Source of the DNA: Pararhodobacter sp. CCB-MM2
GTDB lineage: Bacteria > Pseudomonadota > Alphaproteobacteria > Rhodobacterales > Rhodobacteraceae
Direction of reading: 5' to 3'
Length of the DNA: 64,000 bases
Assembly: GCF_001691415.1 (NCBI RefSeq)
Contig: NZ_LRRR01000001.1
Coordinates: 555,006 to 619,005, forward strand
The position numbers and the translations under genes were made by a program. The notes beneath the pieces are model-generated. The model searched no databases, had not been told where the DNA came from, and worked only from the letters and a program-made list of their open reading frames with translations. This document shows, in pieces, positions 8,222 through 17,394 of the stretch; position 1 is the stretch's first letter, and each line of letters opens with the position of its first letter.

Positions 8222-8602
8222 TTAGCGCGCTTCCATCTGGTCGGCCAGATACTCGGCCTGCATTGCCAGATCGGCGAGCCGCCCCAGCTCCGCTTCGGAA
8301 GGGCCCGAGGGGCCGGCGGTGACCGTCTTCGGCTGGGCCTTCAGACGTTCGACCTCGGCCTGCAGGCTGGCCATTTCGCCTTCCAGCTGACGGACGCGGT
8401 CCTCGGCCCCGGCGGTCTTGTCGGCCAGCATCAGGCCGGCCATCAGCAGCATCTTGGCTTCGGGCAGACGGCCGATCTGGCCGATCAGCACCTGCGCCTC
8501 GTTGTCCAGCATCGCCGCCGCGGCGCGCAGGTAATGCTCTTCGCCGGGCTGGCAGGCGACTTCGAAATTCTTGCCGCCGATGGTGATGGTCTCGTTGGGC
8601 AT
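8222..8602 (-). CDS. zapA: Cell division protein ZapA
   Basis: 126 residues. ZapA binds FtsZ and bundles its filaments at the division ring. The N-terminal fold (ITIGGKNFEVAC, with EEHYLRAAAAMLD) and a long coiled coil (about 65-95) match the family. It lies 13 nt downstream of the coiled-coil gene at 8616 and is probably co-transcribed. No 6S RNA, often found near zapA, fits in the 27 bases between its stop and the terminator. Confidence 0.88.
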   Translation of the reverse strand: MPNETITIGGKNFEVACQPGEEHYLRAAAAMLDNEAQVLIGQIGRLPEAKMLLMAGLMLADKTAGAEDRVRQLEGEMASLQAEVERLKAQPKTVTAGPSGPSEAELGRLADLAMQAEYLADQMEAR

Positions 8603-8615
8603 GGCCCTCTCCTTC

Positions 8616-9143
8616 TCAGCGGTGGTCGTTCGCGATCAGCGGCTTCAGCTCGGCCAGGATTTCTTCCATCTCGGCCATCTCGGCGCGGCGCTCGGCCTGC
8701 AGGGCCTCCAGCTCGGCCGAGATCGATCGGTTGATCAGCGTGGCATCCGGGAAGCCCTCGACCTGCGCCTCGCGCAGCGATTTGTTGGCCTCGATCAGCT
8801 TAGAATTCGCCTTCTTCAGCCGCAGCATTTCCAGCGATTGCAGATCCAGCTGCTCGGTCAGACGGGCGAGACGGCGCTCCAGCTGACCGATCGTGGTCTC
8901 CTGCCGCTGCTTGACCGAATGCACCCGGTCCGACAGTTGCGCATTCGCCGCGCGTTCCTTTTCCAGCGCCTCGCGCAGGCTGGCGATGGTCGCCGCCTGC
9001 TCGGGGTCGGGCTGGGCTTCGGGGCGTCCGCCGAGGCCGAAGACCGAGCCCTTGGCAGGTTTCGCGGGGCCCTTCTCGACCTGCCGCGCAATCCGGTCGA
9101 GCGCCGCCGACAATCTTTGTTCAACGGGGGCCAGGTCGCTCAT
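8616..9143 (-). CDS. Coiled-coil protein upstream of zapA
   Basis: 175 residues, almost wholly charged and helical: heptad-like coiled coil at about 55-120 and again at 140-170. No catalytic motif. The second ATG (9143) is preferred because GAGG lies 8 nt upstream; the ATG at 9149 would be too close to it. Its position before zapA suggests a partner in division-ring assembly, but this is inference. It is divergent from tkt. Confidence 0.8.
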   Translation of the reverse strand: MSDLAPVEQRLSAALDRIARQVEKGPAKPAKGSVFGLGGRPEAQPDPEQAATIASLREALEKERAANAQLSDRVHSVKQRQETTIGQLERRLARLTEQLDLQSLEMLRLKKANSKLIEANKSLREAQVEGFPDATLINRSISAELEALQAERRAEMAEMEEILAELKPLIANDHR

Positions 9144-9287
9144 GTGCATCTCCTCGACACTGCCCGCCTCCGGACGCGCGAATCACGCGACACGGGGCAA
9201 CGGGTCGTTTTGGGACAGAATAGGGGGAAAATCCCGCCTTTCCAACCGATCCACCGCCGGAACCGGCGGATGCGGCCCGCGCCAAGC

Positions 9288-9326
9288 TTGATCTTGGACC
9301 CCAGCCTGCTATGAGGCGCGCTAACA
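9288..9326 (+). promoter_or_regulatory. tkt promoter with CceR-like half-site
   Basis: TTGATC (9288-9293), 16 bases, TATGAG (9310-9315), then GCGCTAACA (9318-9326) over the expected start of transcription. That nonamer is one half of the GTTAGCGCTAAC-type element seen before both GAPDH genes; the other half is absent here. Function is inferred. Confidence 0.45.
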
Positions 9327-9364
9327 CCCCCCGCTTACACATCCCGTCGTGAAGGAAGCCTGCC

Positions 9365-11383
9365 TTGGATATCGCCACGCTCCGCGCCCAGCACCCTGAT
9401 CACTGGCGCCTCGCCACCGCCATCCGCGTCCTGACGCTGGACGCCGTCGCTGCGGCGAAATCCGGCCATTCGGGCATGCCGATGGGCATGGCCGATGTCG
9501 CCACGGTGCTGTTCAAGAACCACCTGAAGTTCGACGCCTCGGCGCCGGACTGGGCGGACCGCGACCGCTTCATCCTTTCGGCCGGCCACGGCTCGATGCT
9601 GATCTATTCGCTCCTGCACCTGACCGGCTATGCCGACACCACGCTCGAGCAGATCAAGAACTTCCGCCAATGGGGCGCCATCACCGCCGGCCACCCGGAA
9701 TACGGCCATGTGAAGGGCGTCGAGACCACCACCGGCCCGCTGGGTCAGGGCATCGCCAACTCGGTCGGCTTCGCCATGGCCGAGGAGCATCTGCGCGCCC
9801 GTTGGGGTTCGAAGATCCAGTCGCATTACACCTACGTCATCGCCGGCGACGGCTGCCTGATGGAGGGCGTGAGCCAGGAAGCCATCGGCATCGCCGGCCG
9901 TCAGAAGCTGTCGAAGCTGATCGTGCTGTGGGATGACAACGGCATCACCATCGACGGCAAGGTCTCGCTGTCGGACGTGACCGACCAGAAGGCGCGTTTT
10001 GCCGCCTCCGGCTGGGACGTGTTCGAATGCGACGGCCATGATCCCGCGGATATCGACCGCGCAATCACCGAAGCGAAAGCCTCGCCGCGTCCGGCCATGG
10101 TCGCCTGCAAGACGCATATCGCGCTTGGCTCGTCCGCGCAGGACACCTCGAAGGGCCATGGCGCGCTGACGGATGCCAAGCTCATCGCCGACACCCGCGA
10201 GGTCTATGGCTGGGAGCATGGCGCCTTCGTCATCCCCGCCGACATCAAGGCCGAATGGGAAGCCATCGGCCGCCGTGGCGCCGCTGAACGCGCCGAGTGG
10301 GAAGCCCGAATCGCCGCGCTGGCCCCTGCGAAACAGGCCGAGTTCCACCGCATCTTCGCCCGCGAGATCCCCAAGCGCCTCGCCGCGGCGATCCGCAAGG
10401 TGAAGAAGGACGCGATCGAAAACCCGAAAGCCATGGCCTCGCGCTCGGCCTCGGAAGTCGCTCTGAACGCGATCAACCCGATTGTCACCGACACCTTCGG
10501 CGGCTCGGCCGACCTGACCGGCTCGAACAACACCAAGACCGGTGATCTGGGCGCCTTCGACATCGACACCCGCAAGGGCCGTTACATGTATTGGGGCATC
10601 CGCGAGCATGGCATGGCCGCCGCGATGAACGGCATGGCGCTGCATGGCGGCGTGCGTCCCTATTCGGGCACCTTCATGGCCTTCACCGATTATGCGCGTC
10701 CCTCGATGCGTCTGTCGGCGCTGATGGGCATTCCGGTGACCTATGTCATGACCCACGACTCGATTGGTCTGGGTGAAGACGGCCCGACCCACCAGCCGGT
10801 CGAGCATCTGGCGATCAGCCGCGCGACGCCGAACACGCTGGTGTTCCGTCCCGCCGATCTGGTGGAAACCGCCGAGGCTTGGGAAGTGTCGCTTGAGCAG
10901 AAGACTACCCCCTCGGTGATCTCGCTCTCGCGTCAGAACCTGAAGCCCGCGCGGACCGCCAACACCGCGAAGAACCTCGTGGCGCAGGGCGGTTATGTGC
11001 TGGCCGAGGCCGAGGGCAAGCGTCAGGTGATCCTGATCGCCACCGGCTCGGAAGTGGAGATCGCGCTGGAGGCCCGTGAGATGCTGCAAGCCGAAGGCAT
11101 CGGCACCCGCGTTGTCTCGATGCCCTGCATGGAGCTGTTCGCGCAACAGGACGAGGCGTATCGCAAGCGCGTCCTGCCGGCGGGTCCGGCCCGGATCGGC
11201 ATCGAAGCCGGCGTGCGTGCCGGTGGCTGGGACCAGTGGCTGCTGGGCGAGCGCGCCAACACGAAGAAATCGGACTTCGTGGGCATGGCTTCGTTCGGTG
11301 CCTCGGCCCCTTACCAGACGCTGTACGAGAAGTTCGGCATCACCGCCGAGGCCGTGGTCGAGAAGGCCAAGGCCCTGATCTGA
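9365..11383 (+). CDS. tkt: Transketolase
   Basis: 672 residues, full length. Moves two-carbon ketol units between sugar phosphates using thiamine diphosphate, linking the pentose phosphate (or Calvin) route to glycolysis. Visible are the N-terminal [15 protein letters not shown] segment, the ThDP motif GDGCLMEG near residue 160, and the pyrimidine-domain [17 protein letters not shown]. The start is a TTG at 9365: GAAGGA lies at the right distance and homologues begin MDIATLR. It belongs functionally with the two GAPDH genes at 19.6 and 22.3 kb. Confidence 0.97.
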   Translation: MDIATLRAQHPDHWRLATAIRVLTLDAVAAAKSGHSGMPMGMADVATVLFKNHLKFDASAPDWADRDRFILSAGHGSMLIYSLLHLTGYADTTLEQIKNFRQWGAITAGHPEYGHVKGVETTTGPLGQGIANSVGFAMAEEHLRARWGSKIQSHYTYVIAGDGCLMEGVSQEAIGIAGRQKLSKLIVLWDDNGITIDGKVSLSDVTDQKARFAASGWDVFECDGHDPADIDRAITEAKASPRPAMVACKTHIALGSSAQDTSKGHGALTDAKLIADTREVYGWEHGAFVIPADIKAEWEAIGRRGAAERAEWEARIAALAPAKQAEFHRIFAREIPKRLAAAIRKVKKDAIENPKAMASRSASEVALNAINPIVTDTFGGSADLTGSNNTKTGDLGAFDIDTRKGRYMYWGIREHGMAAAMNGMALHGGVRPYSGTFMAFTDYARPSMRLSALMGIPVTYVMTHDSIGLGEDGPTHQPVEHLAISRATPNTLVFRPADLVETAEAWEVSLEQKTTPSVISLSRQNLKPARTANTAKNLVAQGGYVLAEAEGKRQVILIATGSEVEIALEAREMLQAEGIGTRVVSMPCMELFAQQDEAYRKRVLPAGPARIGIEAGVRAGGWDQWLLGERANTKKSDFVGMASFGASAPYQTLYEKFGITAEAVVEKAKALI

Positions 11384-11405
11384 TCGCCTCTGGCTGATGG
11401 AATGA

Positions 11406-11433
11406 CAAAGCCGCCCCTCGGGGCGGCTTTGTT
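11406..11433 (+). terminator. Intrinsic terminator after tkt
   Basis: A 12-bp perfect stem CAAAGCCGCCCC/GGGGCGGCTTTG (11406-11417 with 11420-11431), ending in TTTGTT. Confidence 0.88.
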
Positions 11434-11521
11434 CGTTTGGGGAAAGCGGTGAGCCGGGCAAGCGCCGGACCGTGGGATGGCGCAGCATCGACTGAACGGC
11501 GCGCTTTATGGTGCCAGATCC

Positions 11522-11584
11522 GCTGAACGATTGTTCAGCACGGGCGGCAACCAAAGCGCCAGCCCGTCGGGACGGGCCGGCGCT
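11522..11584. terminator. Two hairpins between convergent tkt and aminopeptidase genes
   Basis: First hairpin: GCTGAAC-GATT-GTTCAGC (11522-11539, perfect 7 bp). Second: a 13-bp stem with one mismatch (11555-11567 with 11572-11584), read on the minus strand towards a short TTT. The second probably ends the aminopeptidase transcript; the first is unexplained. Confidence 0.5.
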
Positions 11585-11623
11585 TGCCCGGCGGCCTTCG
11601 GCCTTGTCCCGGGCAGGCCTCGC

Positions 11624-12859
11624 TCAGACCCAGGCGCCCTTGCGCATCACGGCGATCCGTTCGCCTTCTTGCGAGATCCCGTCGACGTCGATCTGGTCCG
11701 AGCCGATCATCCAGTCGATATGGATCGCGCTGGCGTTGCCGCCCCGGCGCGCGACCTCGTCGTTCTCCATCTTGTCCCCGCCATGGAAGCAAGTGGCATA
11801 GCATTGCCCCAGCGCGATGTGGCTGGCCGCGTTCTCGTCGAACAGCGTGTTGTAGAACAGCATCCCCGATTGCGAGATCGGCGAGGCATGCGGCACCAGC
11901 GCCACCTCGCCCAGACGCCGCGCGCCTTCGTCGGTGTCCAGTACCTTCTGCAGGACCTTCTCGCCCTTGGTTGCCTTGGCCTCGACGATGCGGCCGTCCT
12001 CGAAACGGACCTGGATATTCTCGATCAACGTGCCCTGATGCGACAGCGGCTTCGTCGCGCTGACATGGCCCTTCACGCGCAGCTTGTGCGGGGTGGTGAA
12101 GACCTCTTCCGAGGGGATGTTGGGGTTGCACAGGATGCCGCCCGCCGTCTCGGTCGCACCAGCGATCCACTTGTGCCCGTCAGCCAGACCGACCTCCAGA
12201 TCGGTGCCCGGACCGGTGAAATGAAGGGTCGAGAAGTTCTGACCGTCCAGCCAGGCCGAGCGGCGCCCCAGCTCGGCGTTATGGGCCTCCCAGCGGGCGA
12301 CGGCATCGCCATCGTCAACGCGCGAGGCGGCGAAGATCGCATCGGCCAGCTTCCGCTGCGCGGCGTAATCATCCAGATCGGGCGATACGAGACGGGCCCA
12401 ATCGGCATCCGGCCAGGCGACGATGGTCCAGTTGGTAGCAAAGCGCGTGATCCGCTCGCGCGCCGGGGTATAGGCCATCGACATCGCCTTGTTGGCCCGG
12501 CCCACCTTGTCGGGGTCCTCGTTGGCCAGAAGCATCGGGTCGCCCCCGGCAATCGCCAGCCGCGCCGCGCCGTTGTCATAGGCCGCCGCCATCCCGTCAT
12601 AGAGCCATGCGGCCGAGGCATCGAAGCTGTCGTCATGGGCGTGGCGATAGCGCGCCAGCGTCACCTCGTTGTCCGACAGGATCGGCGTCACCAGCCCGGC
12701 GCCGGCCTTGTAGGCATGCTCCGTGATGCGGCGCACCAGCGGCAGGGCCGAGACCGGCGCGGTCAGCACCAGGTCCTGGCCGGGCTGCAGGTTGAGCCCC
12801 ACCTTGACGGCGACTTCGGCCAAGCGGTCGAGTTTGACGGGATCGATCGGGTCTTGCAT
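11624..12859 (-). CDS. Aminopeptidase, peptidase family M29
   Basis: 411 residues, the normal length for AmpS/PepS/aminopeptidase T metalloenzymes that cut N-terminal residues from peptides in the cytoplasm. Seen: FTGPGTDLEVGL near 205, the Glu-containing PSEEVFTTPH, HIALGQCYATC, and near the C-terminus IHIDWMIGS with the His-x-Asp metal ligands. The ATG at 12859 (MQDPIDPVKL) was chosen because the longer upstream frame adds a non-conserved stretch. It is divergent from the HAD gene at 12966. Confidence 0.92.
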   Translation of the reverse strand: MQDPIDPVKLDRLAEVAVKVGLNLQPGQDLVLTAPVSALPLVRRITEHAYKAGAGLVTPILSDNEVTLARYRHAHDDSFDASAAWLYDGMAAAYDNGAARLAIAGGDPMLLANEDPDKVGRANKAMSMAYTPARERITRFATNWTIVAWPDADWARLVSPDLDDYAAQRKLADAIFAASRVDDGDAVARWEAHNAELGRRSAWLDGQNFSTLHFTGPGTDLEVGLADGHKWIAGATETAGGILCNPNIPSEEVFTTPHKLRVKGHVSATKPLSHQGTLIENIQVRFEDGRIVEAKATKGEKVLQKVLDTDEGARRLGEVALVPHASPISQSGMLFYNTLFDENAASHIALGQCYATCFHGGDKMENDEVARRGGNASAIHIDWMIGSDQIDVDGISQEGERIAVMRKGAWV

Positions 12860-12965
12860 TGCGTTACCTATTCCAGTGCGGGCGTTGCCCCGCTCAAGAG
12901 GGGAGGATAAACCGACCTCACCTGCCGTCAATGCACCCGGCGCCACAGCCTTGGAAGGACCGCCC

Positions 12966-13847
12966 GTGACCCAGATCATCGCCTCGATCGCCGAGATCTC
13001 TGCCAAATACGATGTGCTCTATTGCGACCTCTGGGGCTGCCTGCACAACGGCAAGACGCTCTACCCCGAGGCCGTGGCCGCACTGCAGGCCTTCCGCGCC
13101 AAGGGCGGCACGGTGATCCTGATGACCAATGCGCCGCGCACCAAGCACGCGGTGAAGAAGCGCCTCGACCAGATGGGTCTGCCGGCGGATGCCTATGACG
13201 CCATCGCCGCCTCGGGCGATGCGACGCAGGTGGCGATGCTGCAGGGCGCGGCCGGTCGGAAGCTGTGGCATGTGGGCCCGGGCAAGGACGAAGACCTGTT
13301 CTCGGTCATTCCCGACTGGCTGCAGGACCAGCCCGCCATCGAGCGCGTGGAACTGGACGCCGCCGAGGGCATCATCTGCACCGGCCCCTTCGACGAGTTC
13401 ACCGAGACGCCCGAGGATTACCGCGGCCGCTTCCTGTCCGCGAAGGTGCGCGGCCTGAAGATGCTGTGTGCCAACCCTGATCTGGTCGTCGATTTCGGCG
13501 ACCGCCGGATCTATTGCGCTGGTGCGCTGGCCCAGCTCTACGAGGAGATGGGCGGCGAAGTCCTGCAATTCGGCAAGCCCTTCCCGCCGATCTATGACAC
13601 CGCCCGCACGATCCTTGCCGGCATGGGCGTCAGCTACGACCCCGAGACGGTGTTGGCCATCGGCGACGGCGTGCGCACCGACATCCGCGGGGCTCAGGCC
13701 GAGGGGATCGACGCGATCTTCGTCACCAGCGGGCTGGAGGCCGAGCGTTTCGGCTCGGACATCGAAAATCCCGATGCCGGCCTGCTGGAAAGCTACCTGA
13801 AAGCCGAGGACCTGCACCCGACCTATACCATCGGTCGCCTGCGCTGA
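12966..13847 (+). CDS. HAD-superfamily class IIA hydrolase
   Basis: 293 residues. The HAD motif I is CDLWGCLHNG (near residue 20), motif II is MTNAPR near 56, and the C-terminal GDGVRTDIRGA carries motif IV acidic residues. Note Leu-Trp-Gly where most phosphatases have a second Asp after the nucleophile; this matches my memory of the TIGR01459-type group common in alphaproteobacteria, whose substrate is not established. The GTG start follows GGAAGGA. Confidence 0.88.
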   Translation: MTQIIASIAEISAKYDVLYCDLWGCLHNGKTLYPEAVAALQAFRAKGGTVILMTNAPRTKHAVKKRLDQMGLPADAYDAIAASGDATQVAMLQGAAGRKLWHVGPGKDEDLFSVIPDWLQDQPAIERVELDAAEGIICTGPFDEFTETPEDYRGRFLSAKVRGLKMLCANPDLVVDFGDRRIYCAGALAQLYEEMGGEVLQFGKPFPPIYDTARTILAGMGVSYDPETVLAIGDGVRTDIRGAQAEGIDAIFVTSGLEAERFGSDIENPDAGLLESYLKAEDLHPTYTIGRLR

Positions 13848-13911
13848 CCTTGCTGCGCTGCCGCAGCGGCCTATGTGACCCTGCGACACCCTGACAAAGA
13901 CCGGACCAGAC

Positions 13912-14478
13912 ATGACACTGACCTTGAAGATCATCATCGGCTCCACCCGCCCGGGCCGCAAAGGCCCCGCCGTGGCGAAATGGGTCGAGACGCTGGCCCG
14001 TCAGCACGGCGGTTTCACCGTCGAGCTGGTGGACCTTGCGGATATGGAGCTGCCGCTCCTCGACGAGCCCAAGCATCCGGCGATGAAGGATTACCAACAC
14101 GCCCACACCAAGCGCTGGAGCGAGGTGATCGAGGGCGCCGATGCCTTCGTCTTCGTGACGCCGGAATACGACTTCCACGCCCCGGCCTCGCTGGTGAACG
14201 CGCTGCAATGCCTCAGCCAGGAATGGCGCTACAAGCCGGCAGGCGTTGTCAGCTATGGCGGCATCTCGGGCGGGCTTCGCGCCAGCCAGGTGCTGCGCGG
14301 GCTGTTGAACAACCTCAATGTCATGGCGATCCCGCAGGCCGTGCCGCTGCCCCTGTTCACCGAATACTTGGGCGAGGACGGCGCGTTCAACGGCACCGAG
14401 AAGATGGCCGAAGGCGCGACACTGATGTTCAACGAGCTGATGAAATGGGCCGGCGCCCTTCAGACGATCCGCGCCTGA
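13912..14478 (+). CDS. NADPH-dependent FMN reductase-like flavoprotein
   Basis: 188 residues with a flavodoxin-like fold: the phosphate-binding GSTRPGRKG at residues 10-18 and the TPEYDFHAPASLVNALQ segment near 83-99 typical of the FMN_red family (chromate/azo/quinone reductase relatives). It lies 64 nt after the HAD gene on the same strand. The last 19 bases overlap the 3' end of the convergent MFS gene. Confidence 0.9.
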   Translation: MTLTLKIIIGSTRPGRKGPAVAKWVETLARQHGGFTVELVDLADMELPLLDEPKHPAMKDYQHAHTKRWSEVIEGADAFVFVTPEYDFHAPASLVNALQCLSQEWRYKPAGVVSYGGISGGLRASQVLRGLLNNLNVMAIPQAVPLPLFTEYLGEDGAFNGTEKMAEGATLMFNELMKWAGALQTIRA

Positions 14479-15677
14479 CCTGCCGGGCTCTGGCGTGACA
14501 TGAGGCGGCCCAGAAGCAGGCCGCCCATCATCGTCAGAGCGCAAAAGCCCAACATCGGACCCAGCGCCCAGACCCAGTCGCCGCCGCCCATCGAGACGGC
14601 GGCGGCCACCAGCGGGGCTCCGATGAATTGCCCCAGCGCCGATCCCTGCATCAACATGCCGTTGCCCGCGCTGACATGGCGCAGGGACGGAGAGAAGCGC
14701 GGGATGCAGGTGAACAGCGACGGCGGCACCAGCCCGCCGAAAAAGCTGAACGCAAGGCACAGAGCGACCTTCACCGCGACACTCGGCCCCGGCAGGAAGA
14801 TCCCCAGCGTGCATAGCGCCATGATCGCCGTGCCGGTCAGGATCATCGGCGCGGGCCGTCCGCCCCGCCGGATCAGCGCACCGCCGAACAGGCAGCCCGG
14901 CACGTTGGCCAGCACGATGAGCGCGGTGACCAGCGCCGCGAAGGCCAGATCCGCCCCCATGCTCTCGGTCAGGAAGGTCGGCAGCCAGGCCATCAGCGTG
15001 ACCCACTGGAATGCGTAGGAAAAGAACACCAGACCGACCAGCTGGAAGCCCCGGACCCGCAGCGCCTCAAGCGCGAGGGGCAGGAACGGCGCGCGGGACG
15101 GCGGCGGCAGGTCAAGCCGCTTGAGTTGCCGCAACACGGCCCATGCGACCAAGGGACAGATCACCGCCAACAGCCACCACAGCCCGCGCCAGCCGACGGC
15201 GTTCAGAAGCAGTGGCGCGGCCAGCATCGTCACCGCCATGCCGGTCGGGTGGTAGATGCTCCAGATCCCCAGCGTCATGCCCTGATCGCGCGGGGCCGAG
15301 GCCGCAACCATCGCATAGGGCAGCGCCACGGTGATGGCGACGAAGCCGACGCCCTCGACCAACCGAGAGGCCATCAGCAGACCCAGCCCCGGCGACAAAG
15401 CCCCCAGCGCGCAGCCGCAGACGATCATCGCGAAGCCGCCCGCCACCATGCGCGCGCGCCCGGCCCGGTCCGCCAATCCGCCGAACAGCACGGCCAGCGT
15501 CATGCCCAGCACGTTGAACAACGACAGGACGAAGCCCCCGGCGATCAGCCCGAAGCCCAGCTCTTCGCGGATCAGCGGCAGCGCCGGCGGCAGTTTCCCC
15601 ACCTGCGCCGAGGCCATCGCCCCCGCCAGCGTGATCATCGCCACGGCCGCCCAGGCCGTTCTCTCGCGCGGCTGCAT
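14460..15677 (-). CDS. MFS transporter, CynX/NimT-like
   Basis: 405 residues and about twelve transmembrane helices. The loop motif GGLADRAGRARM (near 62-73) is the MFS motif A after helix 2. Substrate unknown; the short loops and two six-helix halves suggest a small organic anion or solute antiporter. The ATG at 15677 follows AAGGAG, whereas a longer frame to 15725 lacks such a site. It is divergent from maoC. Confidence 0.88.
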   Translation of the reverse strand: MQPRERTAWAAVAMITLAGAMASAQVGKLPPALPLIREELGFGLIAGGFVLSLFNVLGMTLAVLFGGLADRAGRARMVAGGFAMIVCGCALGALSPGLGLLMASRLVEGVGFVAITVALPYAMVAASAPRDQGMTLGIWSIYHPTGMAVTMLAAPLLLNAVGWRGLWWLLAVICPLVAWAVLRQLKRLDLPPPSRAPFLPLALEALRVRGFQLVGLVFFSYAFQWVTLMAWLPTFLTESMGADLAFAALVTALIVLANVPGCLFGGALIRRGGRPAPMILTGTAIMALCTLGIFLPGPSVAVKVALCLAFSFFGGLVPPSLFTCIPRFSPSLRHVSAGNGMLMQGSALGQFIGAPLVAAAVSMGGGDWVWALGPMLGFCALTMMGGLLLGRLMSRQSPAGQARIV

Positions 15678-15769
15678 CCTCGTCTCCTTCTCCCCTGCCC
15701 CAGCGCTAGCGAGTTTGAGGCGCATTTTCTACACCCCTTCACTATTTCCATGGACACGAAATCCGTCAC

Positions 15770-15787
15770 GCAACTTAATTGCAACTT
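15770..15787. promoter_or_regulatory. Direct repeat GCAACTT x2, 11-bp period
   Basis: GCAACTT at 15770-15776 and 15781-15787, one helical turn apart, also readable as GCAA-N5-TTGC. It lies in the divergent region between the MFS gene and maoC. A candidate operator; no regulator can be assigned. Confidence 0.3.
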
Positions 15788-15849
15788 TTGGTCATGATTT
15801 GAGAGAAAGTTACAACGCCATCTTGCCAAGGCCGGGCAGCCCCGCTATG

Positions 15850-15863
15850 TTGCACTGCAGCAA
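15850..15863. promoter_or_regulatory. TTGC-N6-GCAA dyad 17 bp before maoC
   Basis: TTGCACTGCAGCAA, centred on CTGCAG. TGC-rich dyads are known sites of the polyhydroxybutyrate regulator PhaR in Rhodobacter and Paracoccus. Because MaoC-type (R)-hydratases can feed that polymer, PhaR is a reasonable guess, but only that. Confidence 0.3.
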
Positions 15864-15879
15864 AACCCTTGAGGCCCGT

Positions 15880-16365
15880 ATGGGACACGAGACCGGAACC
15901 AACGCCATGCTCGACAGCCGCCCCCACGACAACCTGCCCCGCGGGACCATCTGCATCGAAGATCTGGAGATCGGCCTCAGCCGGTATCTCCGCAAGGAAA
16001 TCACCGATCGCGATATCGAGCTGTTCGCCGAGGTCTCGACCGACCACAATCCGGTGCATCTGGATGACGATTATGCCCGCGACACGATCTTCGAGGGGCG
16101 GATTGCCCACGGGATGCTCACGGCGGGCCTGATTTCGGCGGTGATCGGCGAGCAGTTGCCGGGCCATGGCACGATCTACATGGGCCAGAACCTGAAGTTT
16201 CTCGCACCTGTGCGCCCCGGAGACGTGGTGCTGGCGGAAGTGACCGTGCGCGAGATCGAGTATGCCAAGCGCCGGGTGACCCTTGATTGTCGGTGCTCGG
16301 TGGGCAATACCACGGTCCTGAAAGGCGAGGCGCTGGTTCTGGCGCCCAGCCGCAAGTTCGACTGA
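15880..16365 (+). CDS. MaoC-family (R)-specific enoyl-CoA hydratase
   Basis: 161 residues with one hotdog domain. The hydratase-2 signature is FAEVSTDHNPVHLD (near 57-70), with the catalytic Asp and His in STDHNPVH. Such enzymes hydrate trans-2-enoyl-CoA to (R)-3-hydroxyacyl-CoA, as PhaJ does for polyhydroxyalkanoate. I take the ATG at 15880, which has GAGG 5 nt upstream; the ATG at 15907 is an alternative. It heads a likely operon with ribF (32-nt gap). Confidence 0.88.
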   Translation: MGHETGTNAMLDSRPHDNLPRGTICIEDLEIGLSRYLRKEITDRDIELFAEVSTDHNPVHLDDDYARDTIFEGRIAHGMLTAGLISAVIGEQLPGHGTIYMGQNLKFLAPVRPGDVVLAEVTVREIEYAKRRVTLDCRCSVGNTTVLKGEALVLAPSRKFD

Positions 16366-16397
16366 GGCTGCGCCCCGCGCAGCAGACGCGGGGCAGA

Positions 16398-17324
16398 ATG
16401 GACGTCATCACCAGCTGGACCGGGATCGACACGGCGCTCAAGGGCGCCTCTGTCGCCATGGGCAATTTCGACGGCGTCCATCGGGGCCACCAAGCGGTGA
16501 TCGACGCCGCCCGTCGTGACGGCGCGCCGCTGGGCGTCATCACCTTCGAGCCCCATCCCCGTCAGGTCTTTGCCCCTGACGCCCCGCCCTTCCGGCTGAT
16601 GAACGCGGAATCGCGGCGCAACCGTCTGGCAAAGCTGGGCGTGCAGCGCCTGTACGAGCTGCCCTTCACCCGTGATCTGTCCTCCCTCCCGCCCGAGGGT
16701 TTCGCCCGCGACGTGCTGGCCAATGGCCTCGGCGTCACCCATGTCGTCGTCGGCGCCGATTTCCAGTTCGGCAAGGGCCGCGCCGGCACCGCCGAGATGC
16801 TGCGCGACCTGGGCAAGACCCATGGCTTTGAGGTGACGATCCAACCGCTCGTCGGCGGCGAGGACGGCGCGATCAGCTCTACCGCGATCCGCAACGCCCT
16901 GTCCGAGGGCCGCACCCGCGACGCCGCGGATATGTTGGGCCATTACCACCGCATCGACGGCGAGGTCCTGCACGGCGAAAAGCGCGGCCGTGAGTTGGGC
17001 TATCCAACCGCCAATATGGACGTGGCCGGCCTGCATCTGCCGCGCCTTGGCGTTTATGCGGTGAAGGTCGAGGTGATGGGCGGCGCCCACAAAGGCCTCT
17101 ATGACGGCGTGGCCAGTCTCGGCGTGCGGCCGATGTTCGGCGAGAACCAACCCAATTTCGAAGTCCATCTCTTTGACTTCAAGGGCGATCTCTATGGCCA
17201 GCACCTCTCGGTCGCGCTGGTGGAATACCTGCGGCCTGAGATGAAATTCGACGGTCTTCAGGCGCTGATCGACCAGATGGACGCGGACAGCGCGCAATCC
17301 CGCGTGATCCTCGCCCGCAGCTGA
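16398..17324 (+). CDS. ribF: Bifunctional riboflavin kinase/FAD synthetase RibF
   Basis: 308 residues. The N-terminal adenylyltransferase domain has GNFDGVHRGH (about 22-31) and ends in the ISSTAIR segment near 160; the C-terminal flavokinase domain begins near 185 with GRELGYPTANM. It makes FMN then FAD from riboflavin. The ATG at 16398 gives the family N-terminus. It lies between maoC and the YcgN gene on one strand. Confidence 0.96.
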   Translation: MDVITSWTGIDTALKGASVAMGNFDGVHRGHQAVIDAARRDGAPLGVITFEPHPRQVFAPDAPPFRLMNAESRRNRLAKLGVQRLYELPFTRDLSSLPPEGFARDVLANGLGVTHVVVGADFQFGKGRAGTAEMLRDLGKTHGFEVTIQPLVGGEDGAISSTAIRNALSEGRTRDAADMLGHYHRIDGEVLHGEKRGRELGYPTANMDVAGLHLPRLGVYAVKVEVMGGAHKGLYDGVASLGVRPMFGENQPNFEVHLFDFKGDLYGQHLSVALVEYLRPEMKFDGLQALIDQMDADSAQSRVILARS

Positions 17325-17394
17325 CCCGCCCGCGCGACGATCGGGCCTTGCAACCCCCCTTTCCTTTCGCGTGCGAAACGCTAGGGTCGCGCGC

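Noticed and set aside
11525..11536. LexA box GAAC-N4-GTTC
   Set aside because: Alphaproteobacterial LexA uses a GTTC-N7-GTTC direct repeat, and this dyad is downstream of two convergent genes rather than in a promoter.
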